Assembly (NCBI RefSeq): GCF_039830145.1
Contig: NZ_CP156082.1
Span: 1,258,001 to 1,322,000, forward strand
Direction of reading: 5' to 3'
DNA: 64,000 bases
Origin: Croceibacterium sp. TMG7-5b_MA50
GTDB lineage: Bacteria; Pseudomonadota; Alphaproteobacteria; Sphingomonadales; Sphingomonadaceae
Shown piece after piece: positions 8,873 to 17,347 of this stretch; position 1 is the first letter of the stretch; every line of letters begins with the position of its first letter. The translations under genes were made by a program, and so were the position numbers. The notes under the pieces are model-generated. The model ran no database searches. It saw nothing but the letters and a program-made list of their open reading frames with translations, and was not told the DNA's origin.

Positions 8873-9129
8873 GTCGGCCTATCAGGGACGAGAGGAAGCA
8901 CGCAGCCGTGCAAGAACAGCACCGCACGGACGCGCTGAGGCATCCGGCGGCGATTGGCGGCGGCGACTAGCAGCATTGCAGGTGTCGCGCAATCAAGCGG
9001 CGCGGTGGTGCGACTGCCCCGACCGAGTGTGGCTATCCGGTGGCTGTAAGTGCACCCGGTTCTGCCGGGCGAACCCCACATGCACCGTCTCGGGACAGCC
9101 GAGATACAGCACTTCTCTGTCGCCGTCAT

Positions 9130-10548
9130 TCAGGTCCAGCTTTGCTCGATCTGCTCGAGGGTCCGCCCCTTCGTTTCCGGCAGACGTCTATAGATAAAGA
9201 TCATCCCCAGCGCGCAGATCACGCTGTAGAGCCAGAAGGTCATGCCTGTTCCGGCCCAGCTGTTCAGCAGTGGGAAGGTGAACGTCAGCACGAAGCTCGC
9301 CGCCCAGAGCGCGGTCGTGGCAATCGCCATGCTGGCTCCGCGGGCTTCGCCAGGGAAGATCTCGGACAGGGCCACCCAGATCACCGGAGCCAAGGTCATG
9401 GCGTAACAGGCGATCGCCGCGACAACCAGCAACAGCAGCGGCCAGCCCTGCAGACCGGCGATGTAGCAGGCCCCCAGCACGGCATAGATGGAGGCCAGTC
9501 CCGCACAACCGATCAGCAGCAGCCGACGCCGGCCCCAGCGCTCGACCATGAACAGTGCCGCCAGGGTGAAGACGCAATTGACGATGCCGGTGATGACGAT
9601 GTTGAACAGCGTGTCCGACACGGCATAGCCGGCCGACGCGAAGATCTCCTGCGCGTAATTGAAGATCACGTTGATGCCGCACCATTGCTGCAGCACGGCC
9701 AGGCCCACGCCGATCACCAGCACGCGGCGGAAGCGCGGCTCCGCCAGGACGGCGCGAAAATTGCGGCCTGGCGCGGTGGCGAGAGCGCTGCGGATCTCCA
9801 CCACGGCCTGTTCGGCATAACGGTCACCGCCGAACCGGCGCAGGACGGTCGAGGCTCGCTCCCAATGCCCATGCTGCGCCAGCCAGCGTGGGCTTTCGGG
9901 TATGAGCAGGCAGCCGATGAAGAAGGCGACGGCAGGGACCGCCGCGGCGCCGAACATCCAGCGCCAGCCGGTCGTGCCGTTCCACGATGCGGCGATCTGG
10001 TCGAGCGATGCGCCTGCCGGGGTCGGCTCGGCGATCAGGAGGTTGACGATCTGTGCGCCCAGCAGGCCGAAGACCAGGGCGATCTGGTTGAGCACCACCA
10101 ACCGGCCGCGGCTGGAAGCGGGCGCGATTTCAGCGATGTAGAGCGGCGACAGGCCCGAGGCCATGCCGATCGCGACGCCGCCCAGGATGCGCCAGGCCAC
10201 GAAGGATTGGAGGCCGGTCGCCAGTGCGGTGCCGACGGACGATACTGCGAAGATCAGCGCGGCGAGCAGCAGCGCCGGCTTGCGGCCGAACCGGTCGCTG
10301 ATCCCGCCCGACGCCATGGCACCGGCGAGGCAGCCGATGAGCGCACAGCTGACCGCCCATGCCTGATCAGCCGGCGCGGTTATGCCGAAGCTCGCCTCGT
10401 AGAACGGCTTCGCTCCGCCGACGACGACCCAATCATAGCCGAACAGCAGCCCACCAAGCGCCGAGACGCACGCAGCCAGCCATACAACGGCGGTGACCCT
10501 GTCGGCAGCAACGCTCGTGCCGGCATCCGCTTGCATCACCTGAACCAT
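9130..10548 (-). CDS. MFS sugar porter (SP family), probable galactose/sugar:H+ symporter
   Basis: Inner-membrane sugar transporter, 472 residues, twelve predicted helices. Sugar-porter signatures are present: GGLLFGYDWVVVGGA in TM1, DRFGRKPALL between TM2 and TM3, RILGGVAIGMASGLSPLYIAE, PESPRWL after TM6, ERWGRRRLL between TM8 and TM9, and RRLPETKGRTLEQIE at the C-terminus. It begins inside the stop codon of the SDR gene (TGATG overlap), so the two are translationally coupled. Context with galactonate dehydratase and beta-galactosidase suggests galactose as substrate, but the sequence alone does not fix specificity. Confidence 0.88.
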   Translation of the reverse strand: MVQVMQADAGTSVAADRVTAVVWLAACVSALGGLLFGYDWVVVGGAKPFYEASFGITAPADQAWAVSCALIGCLAGAMASGGISDRFGRKPALLLAALIFAVSSVGTALATGLQSFVAWRILGGVAIGMASGLSPLYIAEIAPASSRGRLVVLNQIALVFGLLGAQIVNLLIAEPTPAGASLDQIAASWNGTTGWRWMFGAAAVPAVAFFIGCLLIPESPRWLAQHGHWERASTVLRRFGGDRYAEQAVVEIRSALATAPGRNFRAVLAEPRFRRVLVIGVGLAVLQQWCGINVIFNYAQEIFASAGYAVSDTLFNIVITGIVNCVFTLAALFMVERWGRRRLLLIGCAGLASIYAVLGACYIAGLQGWPLLLLVVAAIACYAMTLAPVIWVALSEIFPGEARGASMAIATTALWAASFVLTFTFPLLNSWAGTGMTFWLYSVICALGMIFIYRRLPETKGRTLEQIEQSWT

Positions 10549-11276
10549 CAGAGTCGTCCCATCCGGCCGCCATCGGCCACTATGTCCTCGCCAGTGATGA
10601 AGCCTGCCGCATCGGACGCCAGGAAACGGGCCAGCGCCGCGATGTCCTCCGGCTGGCCCAGATCGGCCGGGTCAATCACCTCCGCGCCGGAGGCGATGTT
10701 CGGGCTTTCGCGCAGCATGGGCGTCTCGATGGCGCCGGGCAGGATCGCGTTCACGCGGATGCCGAGCGGCTTGCCCTCTATGGCGGCCGACCGCGTGAGG
10801 CTGACCATCGCCGCCTTCGCCGCGGCGTAGGGCGCCACCAGTGCCGATGTTCGCCGAGCATGGACCGACGCGACATTGATGACGCATCCACCGGGTTGCA
10901 TCAGCCGCAAGGCATGTCCGGTGAACAGCGCGGCGCTGACGAAGTTGATGTCGAGCAGGCGCCGCCAGTCGGCCGCATCCAGTTCGGCGATCGGCTTGTA
11001 GATCATGGCGCCGGCGACGTTCACCACCACGTCGAGGCGCCCGAACCGCGACAGCGCGCTTTCGACCACGGCGGCGATCGCGGCTTCATCCTGCACATCA
11101 CAGGCGACAGCGGCGACATCCGCCGCCCCAGCCGCCAGCAGGGCCGATCGGGCGGTGCCGTCATCGCCCCGCCGGTCGATCAGCAGCAGCCGGGCACCCT
11201 CCCCCGCAAAGGCGTGCGCCACCGCCATGCCGATGCCGCCAAGCCCGCCGGTGACCAGAACTACCCGATGCTGCAT
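10548..11276 (-). CDS. SDR-family dehydrogenase, probable D-galactose 1-dehydrogenase
   Basis: NAD(P)-dependent short-chain dehydrogenase, 242 residues. Rossmann motif TGGLGGIG at about residues 9-16, NVAG, catalytic Ser-Tyr-Lys in ASVHARRTSALVAPYAAAK, and the C-terminal ITGEDIVADGG of classical SDRs. In the De Ley-Doudoroff route an SDR oxidises galactose to galactonolactone; the placement with a sugar porter and D-galactonate dehydratase makes that role likely, though inferred. First gene of a two-gene unit with the porter; a GTATGATAC site lies 53 bases upstream of its start. Confidence 0.8.
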   Translation of the reverse strand: MQHRVVLVTGGLGGIGMAVAHAFAGEGARLLLIDRRGDDGTARSALLAAGAADVAAVACDVQDEAAIAAVVESALSRFGRLDVVVNVAGAMIYKPIAELDAADWRRLLDINFVSAALFTGHALRLMQPGGCVINVASVHARRTSALVAPYAAAKAAMVSLTRSAAIEGKPLGIRVNAILPGAIETPMLRESPNIASGAEVIDPADLGQPEDIAALARFLASDAAGFITGEDIVADGGRMGRL

Positions 11277-11328
11277 GTTATTTTACCCTGCGTCAGAGGT
11301 TCGGCCGTTCGTCTCGGGTCAGGTTCGC

Positions 11329-11337
11329 GTATGATAC
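11329..11337. promoter_or_regulatory. GTATGATAC operator candidate upstream of SDR-MFS unit
   Basis: GTATGATAC is a short palindrome. Its first eight bases are the reverse complement of TATCATAC, found at 12664 and 16373. It lies 53 bases upstream of the SDR start. It is proposed as a binding site of the local GntR/FadR regulator. Confidence 0.5.
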
Positions 11338-11345
11338 CGGAGCGA

Positions 11346-12491
11346 TCACCATTCGCGGAGGTCCCCGTCAGGCCCGCGCAGGACGGGATTGCGCCAGCGA
11401 TGCGGCGCTTGCGCCAGTTCCCGCACCCGCGCTTCGTCGATTACCACGCCCAACCCCGCGCCGCCGGGCACCGCGACGGTGCCGTCCGTCACGTCGAACA
11501 CCGACGGATCAACGACAAGATCAAGCAGGTCCGCACCCACGCCGTTGTAGTGGATGCCGAGCGAAATCTCCTGAATCACGAAGTTGGGCGTGGTGGCGGC
11601 GAGCTGCAGGCAACTTGCCAGAGCCAGCGGACCGAGCGGGCAGTGCGGCGCGATGGCGACATCGTAAGCTTCCGCCATGGCGGCGATCCGGCGCGACTCC
11701 GACAGGCCGCCGGCATGGGCGAGATCCGGTTGGGCGATGTCGATCGCGGCCCGTTCGAAGAACGGCTTGAAATCCCAGCGCGTATACAGCCGTTCGCCCA
11801 GCGCCAGCGGAACGGAGGTCTGCGCGGCGATCTGGGCGATCGCCTCGGGCTGTTCTGACAGCAGCACCTCCTCCGCGAAAAGGGGCCCCAGAGGTTCGAT
11901 GGCGTCGAGCACGCGGCGCGCCATCGGCTTGTGAACGCGGCCATGGAAGTCGACGCCGACGTCGATGCCGGTGTCGCGCACCAGTCCGACCCGTTCCGCC
12001 ACCTCATCAGCCACCTTCGGGCTGTCGAGGCGGGAGAGACCGTCCGACCCGTTCATCTTGACCGCGGTGAAGCCCTGTTCCTTGCGCGCGAGCGCGGCCG
12101 CCGCAACGTCAGTCGGCCGGTCCCCGCCGATCCAGGCATAGACCCGGATGCGGTCCCGCACCTGCCCGCCCATCAGCTGATGGACGGGGACGCCCAGCTT
12201 GCGCCCCTTGATGTCCCACAAGGCCTGATCGATGCCGGAGATCGCCGACATCAGCACCGGTCCGCCGCGATAGAAGCCCAGCCGGTACAGCATCTGCCAG
12301 GCATCTTCGATCCGGTCGGGATCATGGCCGATCAGCCGGTCCCGGAACGCGTCGAGCGCGCCGGCCACAGCCTCGCAGTGCCCTTCCAGACTGGCCTCGC
12401 CCCAGCCGACTGCCCCTTCCCGCGTCTCTACGCGGACGAACAGCCATCGAGGCGGCACCAGGAAGGTTTCGATGCGACCGATGCTGTCCAT
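11346..12491 (-). CDS. dgoD: D-galactonate dehydratase
   Basis: Enolase-superfamily enzyme (mandelate racemase subgroup) that dehydrates D-galactonate to 2-keto-3-deoxy-galactonate. 381 residues, as expected for DgoD. Likely Mg ligands are D181 (with H183 in DFHGR), E207 (FAEEVL) and E233 (LGERLYTRWD); H283 in IAPHCPLGP is the probable general base. The N-terminal capping domain motif GWGEASLEG and the GGPVLMSAISGIDQALWDIKG segment are DgoD-like. No dgoK or dgoA is in the window, so the later kinase and aldolase must be elsewhere. Divergent from fbp across a 246-base gap carrying a TATCATAC site. Confidence 0.92.
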   Translation of the reverse strand: MDSIGRIETFLVPPRWLFVRVETREGAVGWGEASLEGHCEAVAGALDAFRDRLIGHDPDRIEDAWQMLYRLGFYRGGPVLMSAISGIDQALWDIKGRKLGVPVHQLMGGQVRDRIRVYAWIGGDRPTDVAAAALARKEQGFTAVKMNGSDGLSRLDSPKVADEVAERVGLVRDTGIDVGVDFHGRVHKPMARRVLDAIEPLGPLFAEEVLLSEQPEAIAQIAAQTSVPLALGERLYTRWDFKPFFERAAIDIAQPDLAHAGGLSESRRIAAMAEAYDVAIAPHCPLGPLALASCLQLAATTPNFVIQEISLGIHYNGVGADLLDLVVDPSVFDVTDGTVAVPGGAGLGVVIDEARVRELAQAPHRWRNPVLRGPDGDLREW

Positions 12492-12660
12492 GACTTGCTG
12501 ATGGCCCCTGTTGTATCTTCACGCTGTTCGGGCAAAGGTCCCCGCAGGCGAATACCAGGGCGGACGGCGTGACGATCCGCACCCTGGCTCTTCCCCTGCC
12601 CGTTAGCCTGCTTGGCCGACGGTCCTGCGATTGTACGATTTCACCTCCGACGGTCAATTT

Positions 12661-12673
12661 ATATATCATACTT
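12661..12673. promoter_or_regulatory. ATATATCATACTT operator candidate between dgoD and fbp
   Basis: This 13-mer is identical to the one at 16370-16382. It lies 64 bases upstream of the fbp start and about 170 bases upstream of dgoD. Only one half-site (TCATAC) is present here; the second arm GTATGA seen at 16388 is missing. It could control fbp, dgoD or both. Confidence 0.5.
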
Positions 12674-12737
12674 TTGAAGCCGTCGGCTTCCACTGACCCC
12701 CGAGTTCCACCATCGGCCGCCCGGCCCCATTGCGAGT

Positions 12738-13748
12738 ATGCGTATGAAGCGACTTACCCTTACCCGGTTCATGATCGAGGAACAGCGTCGCTCCGGCGTT
12801 CTGCAGCCTGAACTGCGCCTGTTGATCGAAACCGTGGCACGCGCGTGCAAGACGATCAGCCACGCCGTCGGCAAGGGCGCGCTCGGGGAGGTTCTGGGCA
12901 GCCTCGGCAGCGAGAACGTGCAGGGCGAGGTCCAGAAGAAACTGGATGTCATCGCCAACGAATTGCTGCTGGAGGCGAATGAGTGGGGCGGCCACCTGGC
13001 GGCCATGGCCTCAGAGGAGATGGAGGCGATCCACCGCATTCCCAACCGCTACCCCAAGGGCGAATACCTGCTGCTGTTCGATCCGATCGACGGGTCCAGC
13101 AATATCGATGTGGACCTTTCGGTCGGCACGATCTTCTCCGTCCTGAAGGCACCGGCCGATGCGTCGGGCCGCGACATCGTGGAAGCGGACTTCATGCAGC
13201 CCGGCACCGTGCAGGTGGCGGCCGGATACGCCATCTACGGCCCGCAGACGATCCTGGTGCTGACGCTGGGAAGCGGCGTGTACGAGTTCACCCTGGATCG
13301 GGAAGTCGGGTCCTGGCAGATGACGGACGGCCCGATGAAGATCCCGGCAGGCACCCGCGAATTCGCCGTCAACATGGCGCGTCATGAACAATGGTCGCCC
13401 GGTATGCGCCGCTACATCGACGAGCGTCTGGCAGGCGCGAACGGTCCGTGCGGGCAGGACTACAACATGCGCTGGACCGCATCCATGGTCGCCGATGTGC
13501 ACCGCATCCTGAAGCGCGGCGGCATCTTCCTGTACCCCGCCGATCACCGTACGCCCGGCAAGGCCCGCCTGCGCCTGATGTACGAGGCCAATCCGATGGC
13601 CTTCCTTGTCGAGGAGGCCGGTGGCGCGGCGACGAATGGAACGGACCGCATCCTGGACGTGCAGCCCACCAGCCTGCACGAACGCGTCGGCGTCATCCTG
13701 GGTGACCGGGACGAGGTCGGGGCGGTTATCGATTACAATCGCGAGTGA
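12738..13748 (+). CDS. fbp: Class 1 fructose-1,6-bisphosphatase
   Basis: Hydrolyses fructose-1,6-bisphosphate to fructose-6-phosphate in gluconeogenesis. 336 residues with the class I metal/phosphate motif [13 protein letters not shown] at about residues 114-126, GTIFSVL, the substrate region [14 protein letters not shown] and the C-terminal [26 protein letters not shown] 12738 or 12744 could start; no strong ribosome site is visible for either. Its placement inside a galactose locus makes sense because the De Ley-Doudoroff route yields triose phosphate and pyruvate, so hexose phosphates must be remade. Confidence 0.94.
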   Translation: MRMKRLTLTRFMIEEQRRSGVLQPELRLLIETVARACKTISHAVGKGALGEVLGSLGSENVQGEVQKKLDVIANELLLEANEWGGHLAAMASEEMEAIHRIPNRYPKGEYLLLFDPIDGSSNIDVDLSVGTIFSVLKAPADASGRDIVEADFMQPGTVQVAAGYAIYGPQTILVLTLGSGVYEFTLDREVGSWQMTDGPMKIPAGTREFAVNMARHEQWSPGMRRYIDERLAGANGPCGQDYNMRWTASMVADVHRILKRGGIFLYPADHRTPGKARLRLMYEANPMAFLVEEAGGAATNGTDRILDVQPTSLHERVGVILGDRDEVGAVIDYNRE

Positions 13749-13783
13749 CGAACGCCGCAGGGTGAGCGCACCCGGCAAGCCAT

Positions 13784-13819
13784 TGACGGTTCGTTCCTAC
13801 CCGCAGGAACGAACCGTCA
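13784..13819. terminator. Perfect 15-bp hairpin between convergent fbp and GH35 gene
   Basis: TGACGGTTCGTTCCT is followed after ACCCGC by its exact reverse complement. It sits between two convergent genes, as a bidirectional terminator would. No poly-T follows on either strand. Confidence 0.65.
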
Positions 13820-13853
13820 GTGGATCAAGCTGCTGCGTGGCGGCAGATCGCCA

Positions 13854-16298
13854 TCAGGGCTGGACCGCCAGGCGCAATTCGTATTCGGGGATGATGCTGA
13901 CCTTCCCGATCGCGGCGACCTGCCCGTCGGTGATCCGGGGCTTGATCTCCTCCTGGATGTAGATCGGGGCGTCGGCCCGCAACGGCAGCACGGTCAGCGT
14001 CCAGGGGCGCGCCAGCCTGTCACCGAACCGGCTGAGGCCGATTTCCCACGGCCGGCCGTAGAAGAACTGGTCGTCCAGCAGGTCCACACCGTCCAGCAAC
14101 CGGGCCACATCGCCGCTGTAATCGATCCGCAACCACGCCTCGCTCAGATCGTCGAGGGTGTTTGGCGGAAGGTCGATGGTCCAGGCAGCCGACCGGCCAT
14201 AGGTTTCCGGATAGGGTTGCAGCCCCGCATTGGCCCTGCCGCCGATCTCCGGCACGGGCATCTGGCCCGCCGGGCGCAGCGGCTTCACCTCGACATCGAG
14301 ATTGCGGGCAGGCGCGCGCGAGGTCCACGTCTGGAACATGCCGTTCCTGGTCCGGGCGAGCCGAAGATTGGCCTGCGGCGCGGCATCGAGGGTGGGAAAC
14401 ACGCTGACGCGGAAATCGGCATCATCGCGTGACCGCACCCGCAAGGTGCCCCCTTCCATGAATGCCGGATCTTCGGTGTGCACCAGCCGACGCTGTCCTG
14501 CGATGTCGAACAGATAGAGCTGCTGCGCCTGCTCCTCCTCAAGGACGATAATCCGAACGGACTTGCCGGATGGCGTGGTGAAGCTGAGCGCTTCGCCGAA
14601 GCCGGGACGCACGTTCCGGATCACGGCGCCCTCCCCCGACGGGCCCGCGCCCCTGCCGCCGCGAATATTGCCGGCGCCGCGCAAGGCCAGTTCGACCGGA
14701 ATGCCTTCTACGGCCGAGAACACGTAAACGGCACCCGCCCCGTCCTCCAGCCGGGTGACCGGCTGGGCCGTGGCCCAGCTCAGCGTGACGCCGTCCAGGT
14801 CCATGTTGATCGGCCAGATGAAGTGAGCGCCCGACGGGATATCGACAGGCTGGCTCGGGAAGCTGAGCGGACCGGACGGCAGCCGGACCGTGAACCGGGT
14901 GCCCGCCTGGATGGGCGTTTCGTACTGCCGGACATGATTGTTGAAGAACAGGAATCCGCGGTCGCCCTGCGACCTGACCGACCAGCGGGGTGTCGAGACA
15001 TCGTCCCGGGTGGTCGGTTCCTGCGGCGGACGGTTCACCTGCATGGGCGCAAGCAGAGCGCCAAAGGAATTGATGAAGTGGTGATAGGGGCGGATCGCAT
15101 CGGCGACAGGCTGTTCCTGCCCGTACTGTCCAAGCGGTGCCTGGAAATCATAGTTGACGATCGGCATGCCGTTGTAGCCGCCAAGGCGATCATCTTCCTC
15201 CAGGGTCGTGTGGCTTTGCGGGTTCCGCCCGCCGTGGAACATGTAATAGCCGTAGAGATTGGCGCCGGAGCCGAGCTGAACCGGTAGCATAGCGGCAATA
15301 TCGTCAGGCGCGATCAGCGGGCGCCGGCGGTACATGATGGGGACGCCGCCACCATATTCCGCACCCAGGAAGGGTGTGTCGTCCATGTCGCTGGCGATGG
15401 TCCCCGCGCGACGCGACGTCGTCTGCGCGCCGACATTGCCGGCCACCCTGCTGTCGAAGCGGAAGGCGTAGACCTCCTTGGGCGGCAGCCTGTTTGCTGT
15501 CGCGCCCCAAGGTTCGTCCGGGTATCCCGCGAATACCGGCAGCACTTCGCCCCGCGGGTAGATCGCGCTGTCCCAGCCCGTGACCGTGTAAAGCGGCGCG
15601 TCGAAGCCGATGCCGCGCGCAAGGGTCTTCAGGGTCGAGATATGCTCCGCCCCCATGCCCGGACCATCCAGATTGTATTCGTTTTCAAGCTGCACGCCGA
15701 TGATCGGGCCGCCATCCTTCCAGAACTGCCCCTGCACCTGCTGGTAGAGCTGCCGCCACCAGCGTTCGACATACTGGAGATAGACGGCATCGTTGCGGCG
15801 CGTGGGCATGGCATTGACCACCCAGTCCGGCGTGCCGCCGAACCGCACCTCGCCATGGGCCCAGGGACCGATCCGGATCAGGACCTTGAGGTCGTGCGCC
15901 GCCGCCTTCTGCACGAATGCACGCAGGTTGCGGTCGCCGCTCCAGTCGAATTCGGCCGGGCGCGCCTCGTGATGGTTCCAGATCACATAGCTCGCCACCA
16001 CGTCGAGCCCCTGCGCCTTGATCTTGGCAAGCTGCTCGTCCCACTCTTCGGGCGGGAAGCGGGTGTAGTGGAACTCACCCATCACGGGCATCCACGGTTC
16101 GCCGTTCAGGGTGAAGTACCGGCTGTTCACGTCGATGATGTCGCCGTTCGGTGACGTGTTCGACCCCATGTTGAGGTGGCCCGTACGCGGAGCGGCGGCC
16201 GGCGCAGACGCGTCGATCGTCAACTCCTCCGCAGCGGCAGGGATGGACGCCAAGGCCGAGATGGACAGGAGGAGTGGCAGCTTCACGTTGTTACCCAT
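13854..16298 (-). CDS. Secreted GH35 beta-galactosidase
   Basis: Hydrolyses terminal beta-galactosides outside the cytoplasm. ATG 16298 gives a signal peptide (LPLLLSISALASIPAAAEE); a longer in-frame start at 16352 only adds residues ahead of it. The GH35 TIM barrel starts with MPVMGEFHYTRFPPEEWDEQLAKIKAQGLDVV and continues with YVIWNHHE, LIRIGPWAHGEVRFGG and the acid/base motif GVQLENEYN (Glu of ENEY near residue 207). The C-terminal half is beta-rich, as in GH35 accessory jelly-roll domains. About 814 residues, long but within the family range. A dyad operator candidate lies 77-95 bases upstream, shared with the divergent GntR gene. Confidence 0.9.
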   Translation of the reverse strand: MGNNVKLPLLLSISALASIPAAAEELTIDASAPAAAPRTGHLNMGSNTSPNGDIIDVNSRYFTLNGEPWMPVMGEFHYTRFPPEEWDEQLAKIKAQGLDVVASYVIWNHHEARPAEFDWSGDRNLRAFVQKAAAHDLKVLIRIGPWAHGEVRFGGTPDWVVNAMPTRRNDAVYLQYVERWWRQLYQQVQGQFWKDGGPIIGVQLENEYNLDGPGMGAEHISTLKTLARGIGFDAPLYTVTGWDSAIYPRGEVLPVFAGYPDEPWGATANRLPPKEVYAFRFDSRVAGNVGAQTTSRRAGTIASDMDDTPFLGAEYGGGVPIMYRRRPLIAPDDIAAMLPVQLGSGANLYGYYMFHGGRNPQSHTTLEEDDRLGGYNGMPIVNYDFQAPLGQYGQEQPVADAIRPYHHFINSFGALLAPMQVNRPPQEPTTRDDVSTPRWSVRSQGDRGFLFFNNHVRQYETPIQAGTRFTVRLPSGPLSFPSQPVDIPSGAHFIWPINMDLDGVTLSWATAQPVTRLEDGAGAVYVFSAVEGIPVELALRGAGNIRGGRGAGPSGEGAVIRNVRPGFGEALSFTTPSGKSVRIIVLEEEQAQQLYLFDIAGQRRLVHTEDPAFMEGGTLRVRSRDDADFRVSVFPTLDAAPQANLRLARTRNGMFQTWTSRAPARNLDVEVKPLRPAGQMPVPEIGGRANAGLQPYPETYGRSAAWTIDLPPNTLDDLSEAWLRIDYSGDVARLLDGVDLLDDQFFYGRPWEIGLSRFGDRLARPWTLTVLPLRADAPIYIQEEIKPRITDGQVAAIGKVSIIPEYELRLAVQP

Positions 16299-16369
16299 CG
16301 TTGTTGTCCACTTGCTTGAAGCGCGGCTGGCGGCAGCCGCGATATGCTGCATGCGCCCCCGATCAGCTC

Positions 16370-16393
16370 ATATATCATACTTATGTAGTATGA
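16370..16393. promoter_or_regulatory. TCATAC-N7-GTATGA dyad operator candidate
   Basis: Within 16375-16393 TCATAC is followed seven bases later by its reverse complement GTATGA, a layout expected for a dimeric GntR/FadR protein. The left arm is inside ATATATCATACTT, shared exactly with 12661-12673. It lies between the GH35 gene and the divergent GntR gene, so it may give both induction and autoregulation. Confidence 0.6.
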
Positions 16394-16552
16394 AGCTGGT
16401 TGCGGTGGCAAGCTACGTCGCCGGGTTGCTGATTGGCTGTGGTGTCGCCACCCGGCTCTGCAGCCGCTACGACACGGCGGTGCGACATTTGAGGATATAG
16501 ATGGTCGGAGGATTGCTGGAGTGACGCGCGACTTGCCGGTGCTGCCGGTCTG

Positions 16553-17284
16553 ATGGAAACGCCAGCCGAGACCGGCGGTAAAAATCTCACGCGCCGGATC
16601 GTGGAAGATTTGGGGCGGGCGATCGTGGTCCAGCATTATACCCCCGACACGCCCTTCCCGTTCGAGGCGGATCTGTGCCGGCAGTACAATGCCAGCCGAT
16701 CGGTGCTGCGGGAGGCGGTCAAGATGCTCACCGCGAAGGGGCTGCTGGTCGCGAAGCAGCGCTCGGGCACGCTGGTCCAGCCGGAGCATGAATGGAACCT
16801 GCTCGATCCGGATGTCCTGCGCTGGATGCTGGAGCGGGAGTTCTCGATCGACCTGCTGATCGACTTCACCGAAATCCGCATGTCCATCGAACCACGTGCC
16901 GCCGCGCTGGCGGCGCATTCCGCCACTGGGCCGCAACGCCAGGCGATCGTCGCCGCGATGGACCGCATGTTCGCGGCGGAGCGCGGTGAGGACGACCCGC
17001 TCGCCTCCGACATCGCCTTCCATGTCGCGGTGCTGCAGGCGAGCAACAACCGCTTCATGCGCCAGTTCACCGACCTGACCGACACCACGCTGCGCTTCTC
17101 CATACGCCGGACTAACGAGTACAAGGGCGTCTCACGCGCGAGCGCGCGCGACCACAAGCGCGTGGCGGACGCGATCATCGAAGGCGACCCGACCCTTGCG
17201 GCGAAGCGCATGCGGGATCTGATCCAGGGCGCGCTCGACCTGCTTTTGACGGCGGGAGGGCACCCGAAGCGTCCGGAACATTGA
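16553..17284 (+). CDS. GntR/FadR-family regulator, DgoR-like
   Basis: 243 residues: winged helix at about 11-77 (LGRAIVVQHYTPDTPFPFEADLC, SRSVLREAVKMLTAKGLL, KQRSGTLVQP) and an all-helical FCD ligand domain at about 95-235, with probable metal-binding residues in DIAFHVAVL and RDHKRVADAI. FCD regulators of this type usually sense sugar acids; with galactonate dehydratase nearby, galactonate or a derivative is the likely effector (inference). It probably represses the porter/SDR, dgoD/fbp and GH35 promoters through the TATCATAC sites. Convergent with the next gene. Confidence 0.88.
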   Translation: METPAETGGKNLTRRIVEDLGRAIVVQHYTPDTPFPFEADLCRQYNASRSVLREAVKMLTAKGLLVAKQRSGTLVQPEHEWNLLDPDVLRWMLEREFSIDLLIDFTEIRMSIEPRAAALAAHSATGPQRQAIVAAMDRMFAAERGEDDPLASDIAFHVAVLQASNNRFMRQFTDLTDTTLRFSIRRTNEYKGVSRASARDHKRVADAIIEGDPTLAAKRMRDLIQGALDLLLTAGGHPKRPEH

Positions 17285-17347
17285 AGCGACAGGTTCCGGC
17301 TGCGCTCAGAGCGGACGCAGCATTCGCGTCAAGGCCGATGCGTGAGT

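Noticed and set aside
16390-16500. 36-codon plus-strand frame (MKLVAVASYVAG...) with a hydrophobic middle, upstream of the GntR gene
   Set aside because: It starts inside the proposed operator dyad, has no ribosome site and no recognisable family; more likely chance in the leader.
17299-17321. GCTGCG/CGCAGC repeat between gntR and the hydrolase gene
   Set aside because: 6-bp stem with an 11-base loop; could be chance in GC-rich DNA.
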